DNA of 56,273 nucleotides, from the NCBI GenBank assembly GCA_001598975.1, contig BBXU01002103.1, positions 1-56,273 on the forward strand. The letters run 5' to 3'. Below the pieces are notes generated by a model that was given only the letters and a program-made list of their open reading frames with translations, was not told the origin of the DNA and searched no databases. Position 1 is the stretch's first letter. Each line of letters starts with the position of its first letter. Position numbers and translations under genes: made by a program. The stretch is from Parachlorella kessleri. Its lineage: Eukaryota; Chlorophyta; Trebouxiophyceae; Chlorellales; Chlorellaceae. Positions 32,754 through 46,422 of the stretch are shown in pieces.

Positions 32754-35700
32754 CTAGCTGAAGCCGCTAAGGCCTCGCCGGCAATAGAACAGCATGTAGG
32801 CCTGCACATGCCTCACAACTGACTCCTCCACTCCTACCACCCAGGCATCATCGCAGAGGTACCACCTGTGACAGGACACGAAGGGAGGTACTGGGTCCAT
32901 GGGCTGAAAAAGATGAGCAGGACAGCCGTTGCCAGCCTTGCATCATCTACCGTGGCAACCAATCGCAAAGCTGAGCACGACCCGCCAGCTTGCAAATCGC
33001 AAGGGTGGATGCAGTCGACATGCTAGATCGTGAGCAAAGACGTCTGACTGGCTCGATTGTGCAGCTATCAGTTAACGCACCTGCCATCCCCCGCTCGCAC
33101 GTAGGCCACATAGTGCCCGCCCTGGAAGCTGCCACGGTGGCAGACAACAGCATACAGGTCGTACAGGAAGCCCTCCACTGCTGCTAGTATTGGCTGCTGC
33201 TGTGCGACATTGCCGCCTGCTTCTCCTGTAGCTGCTGCTGTAGTTGCTACACCCAGCGAGGCAGGGCTGCTTCCATGGCCGGCTGTACTGCGGCTGCCCT
33301 GCTCTGCTGCTGCACTGGCGTGGGAACCAAGGTGCTCATACATGCCTGGCCTGAGGCCATGCCTGCAGGGGGACACCCAGTCGCGGTGACGGTCCAACTA
33401 AGGCCTGCTCCCTATCGCACAACTACTAAGGAGAGGCTCACTGACGGCCCAGCTAGGGTGCCAGGCTTACCAAACGGCTTTCGTAGATTTGGCCACCCCC
33501 CATCCTCCAGCACAGCCGACCCTCCTACAATTCAGGTCCCGGAAGCTCCTTTTGCCATTAGGTGCTAATGCGCTAGGTACCAGTGATGACCACCCACCTG
33601 GCTCGCAGTACAGAAGAGGTGAGGAAGGGCTGCATGTCAAGTCCCGTCAGTGGGAACGCCAGGTCCGTCTCCAGCTTGCGAGCAACAGCCCTCAGCCCTC
33701 CCGGGTGCTCAAAGCGCTTGGTGTGGAACACGAGCACCGGCGGCAGCTGCCGCACTGACAGCTGCTTGACTGCGTGCTGCGAACGGCACCTGGAGAGAAG
33801 TAGAGGGAGGCGGTCGCAGCCGGCATGAGTAAAGAACTTCACGAGCTTGACTGTAGGCAAAAGGGGCCAACCCTCAACCTAGGTTTGCATGCTGCTTCAA
33901 GCACGGCCAGTAGCTTCATACCAGTCATGAAAGGCCCCCCTCACATGTAGGATTCCAAGATGCTATATACCCTCGAAATGGCCTTGCCCATAACCCTGCT
34001 TACCAGCTGCCTGCAATGCAGAACATCCTCAATAATCCTCACCTGCTGCACTGCAAACGCTCGCAAGGTTCCAACGCCTCCTGCCGCACAAAACGGTGCA
34101 GGCAGCCCAGTAGCGATGCTGCGGGCCAGCGCTGATACCCCGCCAGCTGGGGCGGCAGGCTGCCAGGCGACCGAGGGGCAACAACGGCGGGACCAGCAGC
34201 AGCGGCGCCATTGGCCGCTAGGGCCTCGGTTGTTTGGCTGCCGGGGAGGTTGGTGTTGGCGGCAAGGGTGTCCTGGGAGGCCATAGCTGTGTCAGAGGCC
34301 TCCGGCTGGGTGCCTGCTGCAGCAGCAGGAGGGGATTTCGTAGGTGGAGGTGGAAACAACGCCAAGAATCCGATATAGGAGACCACACAGACTCCATGCA
34401 CCTGCTGCCACCCTGGAGATACCCAGGCAGGCCTCAACAAATCGATGTCTACTCCTGAACCAGGGAGTTAGGTTGTACCAATATCAGCAACGTAGACTGA
34501 GGTATTCGATGCTTGCAACGACATTAGCAAGGCTGATGTCGTCATACCACACTGGGCACCCTACCTAGCAAGGCCATGGTGGCTGGGCCAGGCTCCGCCG
34601 GCGCACAGGCCATCCTCTGCCGCCGGGGCTGCCCAGCTCTCCCACCTGCCCTCCTCGCGCCTCGCCCTGCACGGTGGCAACTGACCTGCAGACGTCACCA
34701 ATGCCGGACAGGCGTGCAACTCGGCAGCACACCTGATTGTGGCTTGTGCATCACAGAGGAAAGAACCCAGGCATACCTTGCACACAAATAGGTAAGGTAT
34801 GTGCAGGATGAGACCCATGTATACCACCTCACCCACAAACGCACCTGATCTGGGGATGGGAGGCCTGCCCCTAGTGCCGGGCCTGGCCTGCGGTCGGCGC
34901 CCCGAGCCCGCCTGCGACATCCGCGGCGAGCTCAGCGTGTCCTGCGCAGCGTCCTCTGAGTCGTCATCACCTAACCCACCAGGCCCTCCCACAGCACTGG
35001 CAGCCTCCAGCTGAGACATAGCATCAGGGGCAGCCCCCGCCGCCGGACCCTGCTCTGGAGCAGGCCCACGCAGGGCACCCGCAGCAGGGAATGCAAGCAT
35101 AGCATGGCCGTTGGGCGCCGGCGGGAAGCTGCCACCGCCCTCCTGCCGCGGCTGCTCAGCGCCCAGCGCCCCACCGTTGCCGCTGAGGGTGTTGATGCTG
35201 CCGGCCGCTTCATCACAAACATCGCCACTGCTGGTGCAGCGGTCTACAGAGCTGCTAGGGGCAGGGCCAGGCAGGCCGCCTGGTGCAGTCAGCCCAGGTA
35301 GGCTGGGGGGGCTGACATCGCCTGAGGCCTCCTGGACCCCTTCTCTGCTCCGGCGCCGTGCCGCTGCTGCAGCTGCTGCCCCATACAGCTGCAGCCAGGG
35401 TTCGTTAGGAATGAACCTCAGGTGTAAACAGAAACATGCTGAAGAAGGGCAATGAACGAACCCCCCCCCCACCACACACACACAGACACCAGGATGCATT
35501 TGGCTTCCCACGGCCTTCCTGGTGTAGTGAGTAGCCCAACAGTATGCAATCGGATTGGGCGGTGATGTGGCAGGGTTTGGCAGTACAAGTTCCTTTCCTG
35601 TGCACATGATGACAACCCTTGGTCGGCCTATAGTCACCTTGTGCCCTGAAGTGCCGTTCCTGCCGCCCTTGCTGCTGCCTCCTCCTGCCTTGCTGCCCCC

Positions 35701-38042
35701 GCCATGGTTGGTTGAGGGGCGGGGCAGGATGGGTGCAGGGATCAAAAGCTCTCTGGGCGGGATATCAAGCGAGAGGTGAGTAAAGGGGTCCTGGGTTGTT
35801 GAAACATTGCCGCAAGAGGTGCAGACCACATCCGAACGAAGCATGCCGCCAAAGACGTGCGAGCTGATGTTGCCGCCTGCAGCCAACAGAGCAACGGGAT
35901 ATTTCGACAGCTTGGACAGCTTGTGTGATGGTGCTTCCCATTTGACCGGTCGTCCAACAGGACATCGAGCAAGTCGCCCAAGCATATCACCATGCAGCAC
36001 CCTAGACAGCCAGAGATACCCCTCATAACACTGAATGCATCGAAGGTATGGCGCACCACCACAAAAAGGCCGGGCTCCGTTTCCCCACATGTGGATACTG
36101 CACCATCACTGCCAGCAATTCCGTCTCCCCTCCCAGATCTATACGTGCTGCAGCCGCCCCTGCGCAGCCCAGCACCTCTAACACACCCAGCCAGACCTCA
36201 TGAAGCAAGTGTTTCTGCTAGGAGCTCAAGACCTGGTCCCTGGACAATAACACGATCACATGTCCTGCTGCTGCTGCTGCATCCAGCGCAGCATCTTCAG
36301 AACTAAGACCAGGCAGTCATAGGCATCAGTCGTGCCTGCACTGAGACCTTAGTTTCCAATTCCCAGAGCCAAACAGAACCCACATGTGGTGGTGCTGCTG
36401 CTGCTGCTGCCCCCAGCGCTGCCCAGCATCTCCAGCACAAAGAGCAGGAACTCGTGGGCGTCATGCTGCTGGTAGGACCCCAGGTGGCTGCCGGCCAGCA
36501 TCCACCAGGTGTAGAGGAACTGGGCGGGGGAGTAGGCGGAGCGGGTGCCGCTGTACACTTCATTAAACACCTCATCCTGCAGCCCGGGTACATCGCAGAA
36601 ATGAGAAAAGTATCCCCTATCCCTCTCAGAGTGACCCTTAGCAACTCGCCCAATGTTGCTGTACTTTCCTAGGCAGCGGGAAATTGTCACATGAGGACGA
36701 AGAACAGCATGCGCAAGTCACAGACAAGCTTCAAGCATGCCACCAGCACCACAACCTACCAGCTCGCAACCGACGCACAGGCCGCCGTCAGCTGTGATGG
36801 AGCAGGCCTGCTTGCAGTGCCCACCCAGCAGGTAGTAGTTGCGCAGCAGCGGGGCATGAAGCAGCCCTTGGAGCACGCTGTTCATGAAGCAAGTGTTGCC
36901 CATGTTATTCAGCCCGCGGAGTCCAGGCGGGAAGCCATCATCTGCTAGCGGCTGAAGGGCACTCCCAGGCAGCTGCGAAGCTGGTGCGGACGCTGCAGCA
37001 GTGCCATTGGTGGCTGCCCGTAGCTGGAGGGAAGGCCTTGGCTGAAATGCTGGCTCAGCGATGCCGCCGCTTGTACTCATTAACGGGAGAGTGATGCCGG
37101 GCACTCTCCCTGACCCGGCGGCTGAGCTAGGGCCACTTAGTATGGCCTGCAGCTATACATGCAGGCCTGCTCACGACTAAAATCACAAACCTACCGTCAA
37201 AAAGCTTCGCCTCCTGGGTTGTGCTGCGAAATGCGCACAGGCTCATTTGTGAGAACAAGCTGTGTTGCAGGCATCAACATGTACTGAAGACAAGCAGGGG
37301 TGGGCAAGGCACCTCGTGGGCAGGCAGTTTGCCACAAAGCCCTGCTTTTGTGTCAGGGCAACATACAGTGCGCTTACCAACTTGAGCGTGTCAAAGTGCA
37401 GCTGATAGACATAGTCGCTGCATGATGTGCAGTACAGCTCCATGCACTGCAAGTCCAACACCACCTCATGCCCTGCAACAAAGATAACTCAGGTCGCCAG
37501 CTTGAGTTGCAATTCGTATGTCAAGCTCGCGCTTCTGTTGCTGGCCATGTTGCTCGGAGGATAGGCCTCCCGCTGGCACATAAATCACCTGCCCCTTGGG
37601 GGATAGGATGTTTGTGGTGCTCAGCCAGGCTGGCCGAGCGGTGGCCACAGGAAAGGCACAGGAGATGGCCAGCACCACATGGCGGAACACTCTGCAAACA
37701 GTTGCAACGAGCACTTCAGACAAAAATATTGACCTTTACCCGGCACTGTAGTGGGCGGACGTGACCCACTGCCAGGCTGCTTGGCTAGCCGTCCATGTCA
37801 GGGTTGGGGCGGGTTGCAAGGTTCACTATAAGTCAGTTAACCCGTGAGACCCAATATGCAAGCCCTAAATAACACACGCTCTCTTCCCCAAAGATTGCAA
37901 GTGGCTGCCACGGAGGAGCACATCCCTGGTGAGAATCCCTTGGATGACAAGCGGTCCCCACCGTGGGCTTGAGGGCGTCTGCGTAGATTCCACGGCTAAC
38001 TGGAAGGTGCTCGCAGGCAGACAGGTTCCTCTTGGTCTTCAT
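32754..38042 (-). CDS. USP22: USP22/Ubp8-type ubiquitin-specific protease (SAGA DUB module)
   Basis: Exons: 37962-38042, 37589-37691, 37382-37472, 37195-37223, 36760-37121, 36384-36576, 35638-35876, 34845-35388, 34313-34043 read downwards, 33598-33789, 33081-33362, 32754-32865; 2499 nt, about 832 aa. An N-terminal zf-UBP finger (ACEHLPVS, CGAGHLLCLSCGHRSASL, ELYCTSCSDYVYQLHFD) precedes the protease. Its Cys box is GLNNMGNTCFMNSVLQ (catalytic Cys near residue 179). QQHDAHEFLLFVLEML, FGGMLRSDVVCTSCGNVSTT and CSRCRSQHAVKQL follow. The His box is QGGHYVAYVR and the Asp-containing end is WYLCDDAWV. FGGMLRSDV and CGNVSTTQDPF match the USP22/Ubp8 branch, which removes ubiquitin from histone H2B within SAGA. 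It is longer than animal USP22 (525 aa) because of a roughly 250-residue Gly/Ala/Ser/Pro-rich insertion (exons 7-9). The small fourth exon and its neighbours' borders are the weakest part. Stop is TAG. Confidence 0.85.
35461..35470. repeat. C10 homopolymer followed by CA-rich tract in a USP22 intron
   Basis: Ten C followed by ACCACACACACACAGACA between exons 7 and 8. Simple sequence, non-coding. Confidence 0.7.
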
Positions 38043-38399
38043 GCCTTTGTGTTTTGGGAGGACAAGGACCCATCCAGGCTGCACCTAGGGCTTACGGGCC
38101 CTGGAATTCAGGATGCATTGCCGCATATTTGCATCTTGTTTGACTTGTGATCGGTACCTTTCACAAGTGCTAGGTAATAAGCGCAGCAGGCCTCTCAGCT
38201 GGGCGCGCTGAAAGGCTGACTTTCACGAGTTCCTCATCTCGCAGCCTTGGACGCATACTGTCCCTTCAATTTAATGCCTCCATCTCGGTAAACGGCCTGG
38301 AACGTGGCGCAGCTCTGGAGCCAGCTGCGATTGCACTGGCCAGCTGGCAACTGTAACGCAGAGCAGCTCCTGACCTTCAGCGGCCGGGCCCCCCGTCGT
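38043..38399. promoter_or_regulatory. Divergent promoter region USP22 / CDKL kinase
   Basis: 357 bp between the two start codons. Nothing beyond mixed-composition sequence is recognised; no clear TATA on either strand. Confidence 0.45.
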
Positions 38400-42153
<3,754 letters not shown>

Positions 42154-42300
42154 GTGGTGCACTACTCAGCACTGTTTGCTGTCGCAAGCAGAACACTACC
42201 TGACTAGCATTTGTACCTTGGTTACATTCTACATTCCCTTGCGCCGACCTGTGCTTCACTATGAAACTTCTATGTGGCCTTCTGTTTTCTACCTCTGCAG

Positions 42301-42382
42301 CAAAGCTTTTCTTCCAGCACTGCAGAAGCAGGATGCCTGCAAATTACTGACTTGGCCTTGTTGTGAAAATCCAACTGAGTAA
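42301..42382 (+). other. Alternative last coding exon of the CDKL gene
   Basis: A good donor (GGGGA then GTGAGT at 42150) overlaps the TGA at 42151-42153. An acceptor (CTCTGCAG) precedes 42301, and joining them is in phase and adds 27 codons ending TAA at 42380-42382. An AATAAA is at 42487-42492. Neither ending can be preferred from sequence alone. Confidence 0.4.
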
Positions 42383-42571
42383 AAAAGCAACACAACCCGA
42401 CGCAAGGGTTGGATGTGAAAACTGGGTGAGAGCCGGTAGGGCGCCACTATAGGAACCACTCTGTACAGGATGTGCGAACCTCACACAATAAAGTGTACAG
42501 GATGGTACACATATAATACTACATGCAGCCCAACAACATAGCCGACCAAGCGGCCCAAGAATATGTCACTG

Positions 42572-43751
42572 CTATAGCTGCAAACAAGCTGGAACAGAGA
42601 CGATCAAGAGATCCTCATCGGTACCAAAGCTTTTGCGCGCATCTTCCACCCTGTAAGCTGGGACATGCACCTCCTGCTGTCCTGATGCAGGATCAAGCAC
42701 ACGGAAGCAGCCGCGGCGCGCATCATACCCAGAGAGCAGCACGAAATGACCGATATATGTTGAACGGGGCGGGGAGGGTGGTGGCACAGGGCCCAAGGGC
42801 AGCAGGATGGGCCCACTTTGAAGGACGGCTGGGCGGCTCAATTTCCGCTTATCCACCAGGGCGATGACTAAATGCTGTCCTGCCTGCAACAGCTGCTGCA
42901 GCTCTGTTAGCGGCATGCTGCGCTCCTGCACATGGATGCCAGCTACTGCTGCCCCCTGCATTCCATGCCATAACCAGGGCTTTAGATGTAAACGGGACCT
43001 TTGCACAGCTTACTGCCGTCTAAGACCTTACACTCCACCGACTCCGCAGCGTTGCCGAGTGACGGCAGTTTACATTTCACTATACAATTACCTACAATGC
43101 TAGCGGGGCATGATAGGGACTACATAGCTAGCAGAGTACCACAGGCGCTATTTGCCTCGGTTGAGAAGGACGATATGAGGGACTCACACACATGTACAAT
43201 ACCTACACATATGGCTCGATAGGAAATGGGGAGACACGACTTGCCTGGAATAGCTTGGCCACACGGGCCTCGTCCTGGGCCATGCTTTCAGCATAGAACT
43301 GCTCAGCTGCATAAGAGGGGTTGGCACCAACTGTGACAGTCAGCAGGGACACTGCCGCCCCACAGCGGGCCAGCAGGTGGGCCAGGTCAATAGTCCATAT
43401 GCTCTTGGTTCCGCAGGCAAGCGCGAGGGAGGTCAGGTCATGCTGCTCCTGCAACCCAAGTGCCTTCAACACCATCAGCACACAGGCTAGGCCGCAGTCC
43501 CTGCACAGGTGCAGCATGGGCATTGGTATTGCACAGTGAGCGAGAGGGGACACCCCCCGTGCACCCAGGGCAGATAGGCCTTACCAGTTGTAAAGCTGGC
43601 GAACATGCGGCACTCTCAAGCGCAAGAATGTCTGCTTCGCAGCGCCATGTTCTGGAGACTGGCAGCTACTCTCTAGGAGGTCTGCCTCAAAAGTGGTATG
43701 TGCGCTGCTGGTAGAAGACGTCTGCTGGTTGCTGACGGCAGGGGGTTGCAT
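42572..43751 (-). CDS. GUCD1-like protein (guanylyl cyclase domain-containing protein 1 family)
   Basis: Three exons: 43585-43751, 43245-43500, 42572-42955; 807 nt, 268 aa (human GUCD1 is 240). VPHVRQLYNWDCGLACVLM, KSIWTIDLAHLLARCG, YIGHFVLLSGYD and KSFGTDEDLL line up with conserved blocks of the Guanylate_cyc_2 (GUCD1) family. Despite the name, members have a papain-like Cys-His fold signature (DCGLAC and GHFVLL), and no cyclase activity is established; function is unknown. The N-terminal 45 residues are Ser/Thr-rich without family match. Intron 2 (42956-43244) is GC-AG (CAG then GCAAGT). The gene diverges from PAI across 202 bp and converges with CDKL. Stop is TAG. Confidence 0.9.
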
Positions 43752-43953
43752 GCAGTCGTTGTTTCACAGGAGACAGCGTGAACAGGGTAATGCGCAGAGG
43801 GTATTGCGGCAATGTTTAGCTTGCGTAATATACATGGGGTACCTATCGAGCCAGCTGAAGGTGAAGCATTCGCCGAGCGATTACCGTGGCAGTGACGCTA
43901 ATGACGTAACGGCTGGCCAAAAAAAATGAGTTTCGGTGCTGCCCACCCCTTTA
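43752..43953. promoter_or_regulatory. Compact divergent promoter GUCD1-like / PAI
   Basis: Only 202 bp separate the two proposed ATG codons, so the 5' UTRs and promoters of both genes are packed here. No TATA box is evident on either strand. Confidence 0.45.
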
Positions 43954-45499
43954 ATGGCATATTATGATATGGGGTTTCTCACACAGCTGGCCCAGCAGTC
44001 ATGGGTGTCCAGCCCTCCCAAAAGCAGACCTTCCAGGCGCCCCAGGTTAGGCATTCTGCCTGCTTTGCGCATAAGGTTATTTGTAGGTTGTAAATATAAC
44101 TCAAAGAGACGTGTGTGTTATTTTCTGTAGGGTGACCTGTGCTGAGGCTGTGGCAAGCTCACATGGCAGCTTTATCAAAGTTTGTGGCGTGACGAACGTG
44201 GAGGATGCTGAGCATGCAGCTTCTACAGGTATGACAGCACACCGCATTGTGGCTTGTGCTCTGTGCAAGAGATTGCGAGTATTGGCTCACTAACCGGTGA
44301 GCCAGTGCGAGCATCAGTCGGTGGACACCTGCTTATTGCACGCATGCTTTGCAGCCTGGTTCTGTTGTAACCAATATTATTGACTACCCTGCTTGCAGGT
44401 GCAAATCTCATAGGGATGATATTGTGGCCCAAGGCCAAGCGCAGCATCTCGCCAGCGACAGCAAAACAGATAGCAGCGGTGGCCCGGCGCCACAGCGCCC
44501 AGCCGGTGGCCGTGTTTGTGGACGAGGATGCAGACACGATTGCACGCGTCTGTGAGGCAGCCGACGTCCAAATAGCACAGTTGCACGGCGATGGAGCCCG
44601 GGCGTCAGTCTCACAACTGCAGTTGGACTTGCGGGTGGTGTATGTTATGCACGCTGAGAAGGATGGCACGCTGCAAACACCGGTGCCACAGCTAGATAGG
44701 TGAGTCGCTACTGGCCACACAGGTCAAAAATGTTGGCATCAGCAGGCCTGAAGAAGAGCTGGTGGTCTTGTGCTGACCGGTATGGCCTAGGCTGAGCACA
44801 CCACTGTGCTTTGTTGGCCCGGAGTGCAGGTTGCCCGCTCTGAGGCGGTGGGGACGGTGCAAACCATGACCCGCGGCCAGACCCAGCACAACCTCGACAC
44901 TCCAAGTTTATGATATGAGATGTGGCGCCATATAGCCTTGCCCATGCAGGCAGCTAGATTGGATCCTGATGGACAGCCTAAAGGGCGGCAGCGGCGAGAG
45001 CTTTGACTGGCAGCAGCTGCGGCCACCCCTGGAGCTCTGTACCAGTGGCTGGCTGCTGGCAGGGGGGCTCGGGCCTCACAACGTAGCTGGTACGCACATG
45101 TTGGTGGCCCTGACCCTGACTGTATCCCTATGGAGCTCTCCAGCGTTTAGCGAACGTCCTGAGTCTCACTTGCCGGCCTGAATGATGGTTGAGCGTCTGA
45201 GCTTTGTCGTCTGTACGAGTATGCATGTACCAACCCAAGCTGCAATCCTGGCGGCATCTATCCCAAGTGGGTATCGATGCTGAGTACTACGACCTGCCAG
45301 CCTCATCCCTCCTCTTCTTGCCCGCCCATTTGCCCTTGTAGAGGCCATCCAGACTGCCCAGCCCAGTGGCGTGGATGTTTCCAGCGGCGTTTGCGGCCCC
45401 GATGGGCTGAGGAAGGATGCAGACAAGGTTGTGGGCTTTGTCACCGGCGCACAGCAGGCCTTTGCAGCCCAGCGGCAGCGGCAAGTGCCATGCAGATAA
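43954..45499 (+). CDS. PAI1: Phosphoribosylanthranilate isomerase (tryptophan biosynthesis)
   Basis: Exons: 43954-44045, 44131-44228, 44399-44699, 44950-45089, 45342-45499; 789 nt, 262 aa. It catalyses the Amadori rearrangement of N-(5-phosphoribosyl)anthranilate to CdRP, the third step from chorismate to tryptophan, in the plastid in plants. The (beta/alpha)8 barrel begins FIKVCGVTNVEDA with the catalytic Cys. GANLIGMILWPKAKRSIS, VAVFVDEDADTI, VQIAQLHGD, WILMDSLKGGSG with the catalytic Asp, WLLAGGLGPHNVAEAI and GVDVSSGVCGPDG follow. About 45 residues precede the barrel and are basic and Ser-rich (SSPPKSRPSRRPR), consistent with a plastid transit peptide. The exact first exon is the uncertain part. 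Exon 3 end and exon 4 start share the repeat CAGCTAGAT, so the protein reads QLDR-QLDW at the junction. Confidence 0.92.
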
Positions 45500-46422
45500 C
45501 ATCAGCTGTTCCCAGTGTAGGCGGTGTGTGCGAAGCATGCAGCACAGGCAGTGCAGATATTGGAAACTTCTGCTCTTTGACCAGTTTGCGGTATCTGGCT
45601 TCCAGTACTTACACTGCAGGCATAGGAGTTTAATCTGCTCGGTCGGCCACCGCTGTGCACAGGACTGCTGGCTGGGCTATGTGGCACATTGCTCCATAGT
45701 TGACAACCGACATTTTTCTTACAGGGTAGGGAAGGTAGGGGAGTAATTGGGCTCGTACATCCTTTGGAGTATAGCATCACTCCCTGGTAGCTTGTGCCTG
45801 TCACCAGTCCAGGCGAAGAGAAAGACTCTCAGTGACCCAAGGCATTGGTGGCCGCTGTGGCAAGCAGCTGGAAATCAACGACCTTGTCCCGTGTTACGTC
45901 ATATGTCAACATCAATATGACCGTCAGGACAACCGTCATAGCAGATAGCAACCTATGGGGAAGGCCTAACACACCACTCGTGCATTTTTGTCAAGCTACT
46001 CTCCATGCCGTCGCTAGGCTGATCTACACATGTGCAACAAGTGCTCGGAACCGTAGTCTGATATCTTGATAGCGGTCCTAGAATTATCTATCCTGACTAG
46101 CTGTCACTCCCTGGAAGTCAAGCAGGAAGACTGAAAGCAGAGCAAAGACATGTTGGGAGAAAAAGCGGAACAACTGGACAGATGCAAGGAAGCAGCAGCA
46201 GTATCAAGTCAATGCCGGCTATTGCCAGACACAGTAGGAAGCAGTGCAAGACAACTGATCAAGCTGAAGAGCGAAGACGATGGCCCCTACTGAGGGTTCA
46301 TAAGAGTAGTGGTGAAAAGTAAGGGGAGTAACAAGTTAAGTCCGGCTCCTGCGCGGACAGGTAGTGAGCTATTTTGTTCAAGGCTCGCAGTAGCCCCTGC
46401 AACACAGCCCGCTTCATGGCTG
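45500..46422. other. Convergent spacer between PAI and starch synthase II
   Basis: 923 bp lie between the two stop codons and hold both 3' UTRs. TGTAA occurs on the minus strand at about 45609 and 45719, too far from the synthase stop to assign firmly. ORFs here are short and match nothing. Confidence 0.5.

Noticed and set aside
34561..36090. A continuous 509-codon minus-strand ORF as a single exon
   Set aside because: It reads through two introns of the USP22 gene: residues between HKVTIGRP and QLYGAAA and after PRSG do not fit the USP fold, and good donors and acceptors lie at the boundaries.
45500..46422. Possible small gene or RNA gene in the PAI/SS2 spacer
   Set aside because: ORFs are short and without similarity, and I could not find a tRNA-like cloverleaf or other structured RNA by eye; a tRNAscan or Infernal run would decide.
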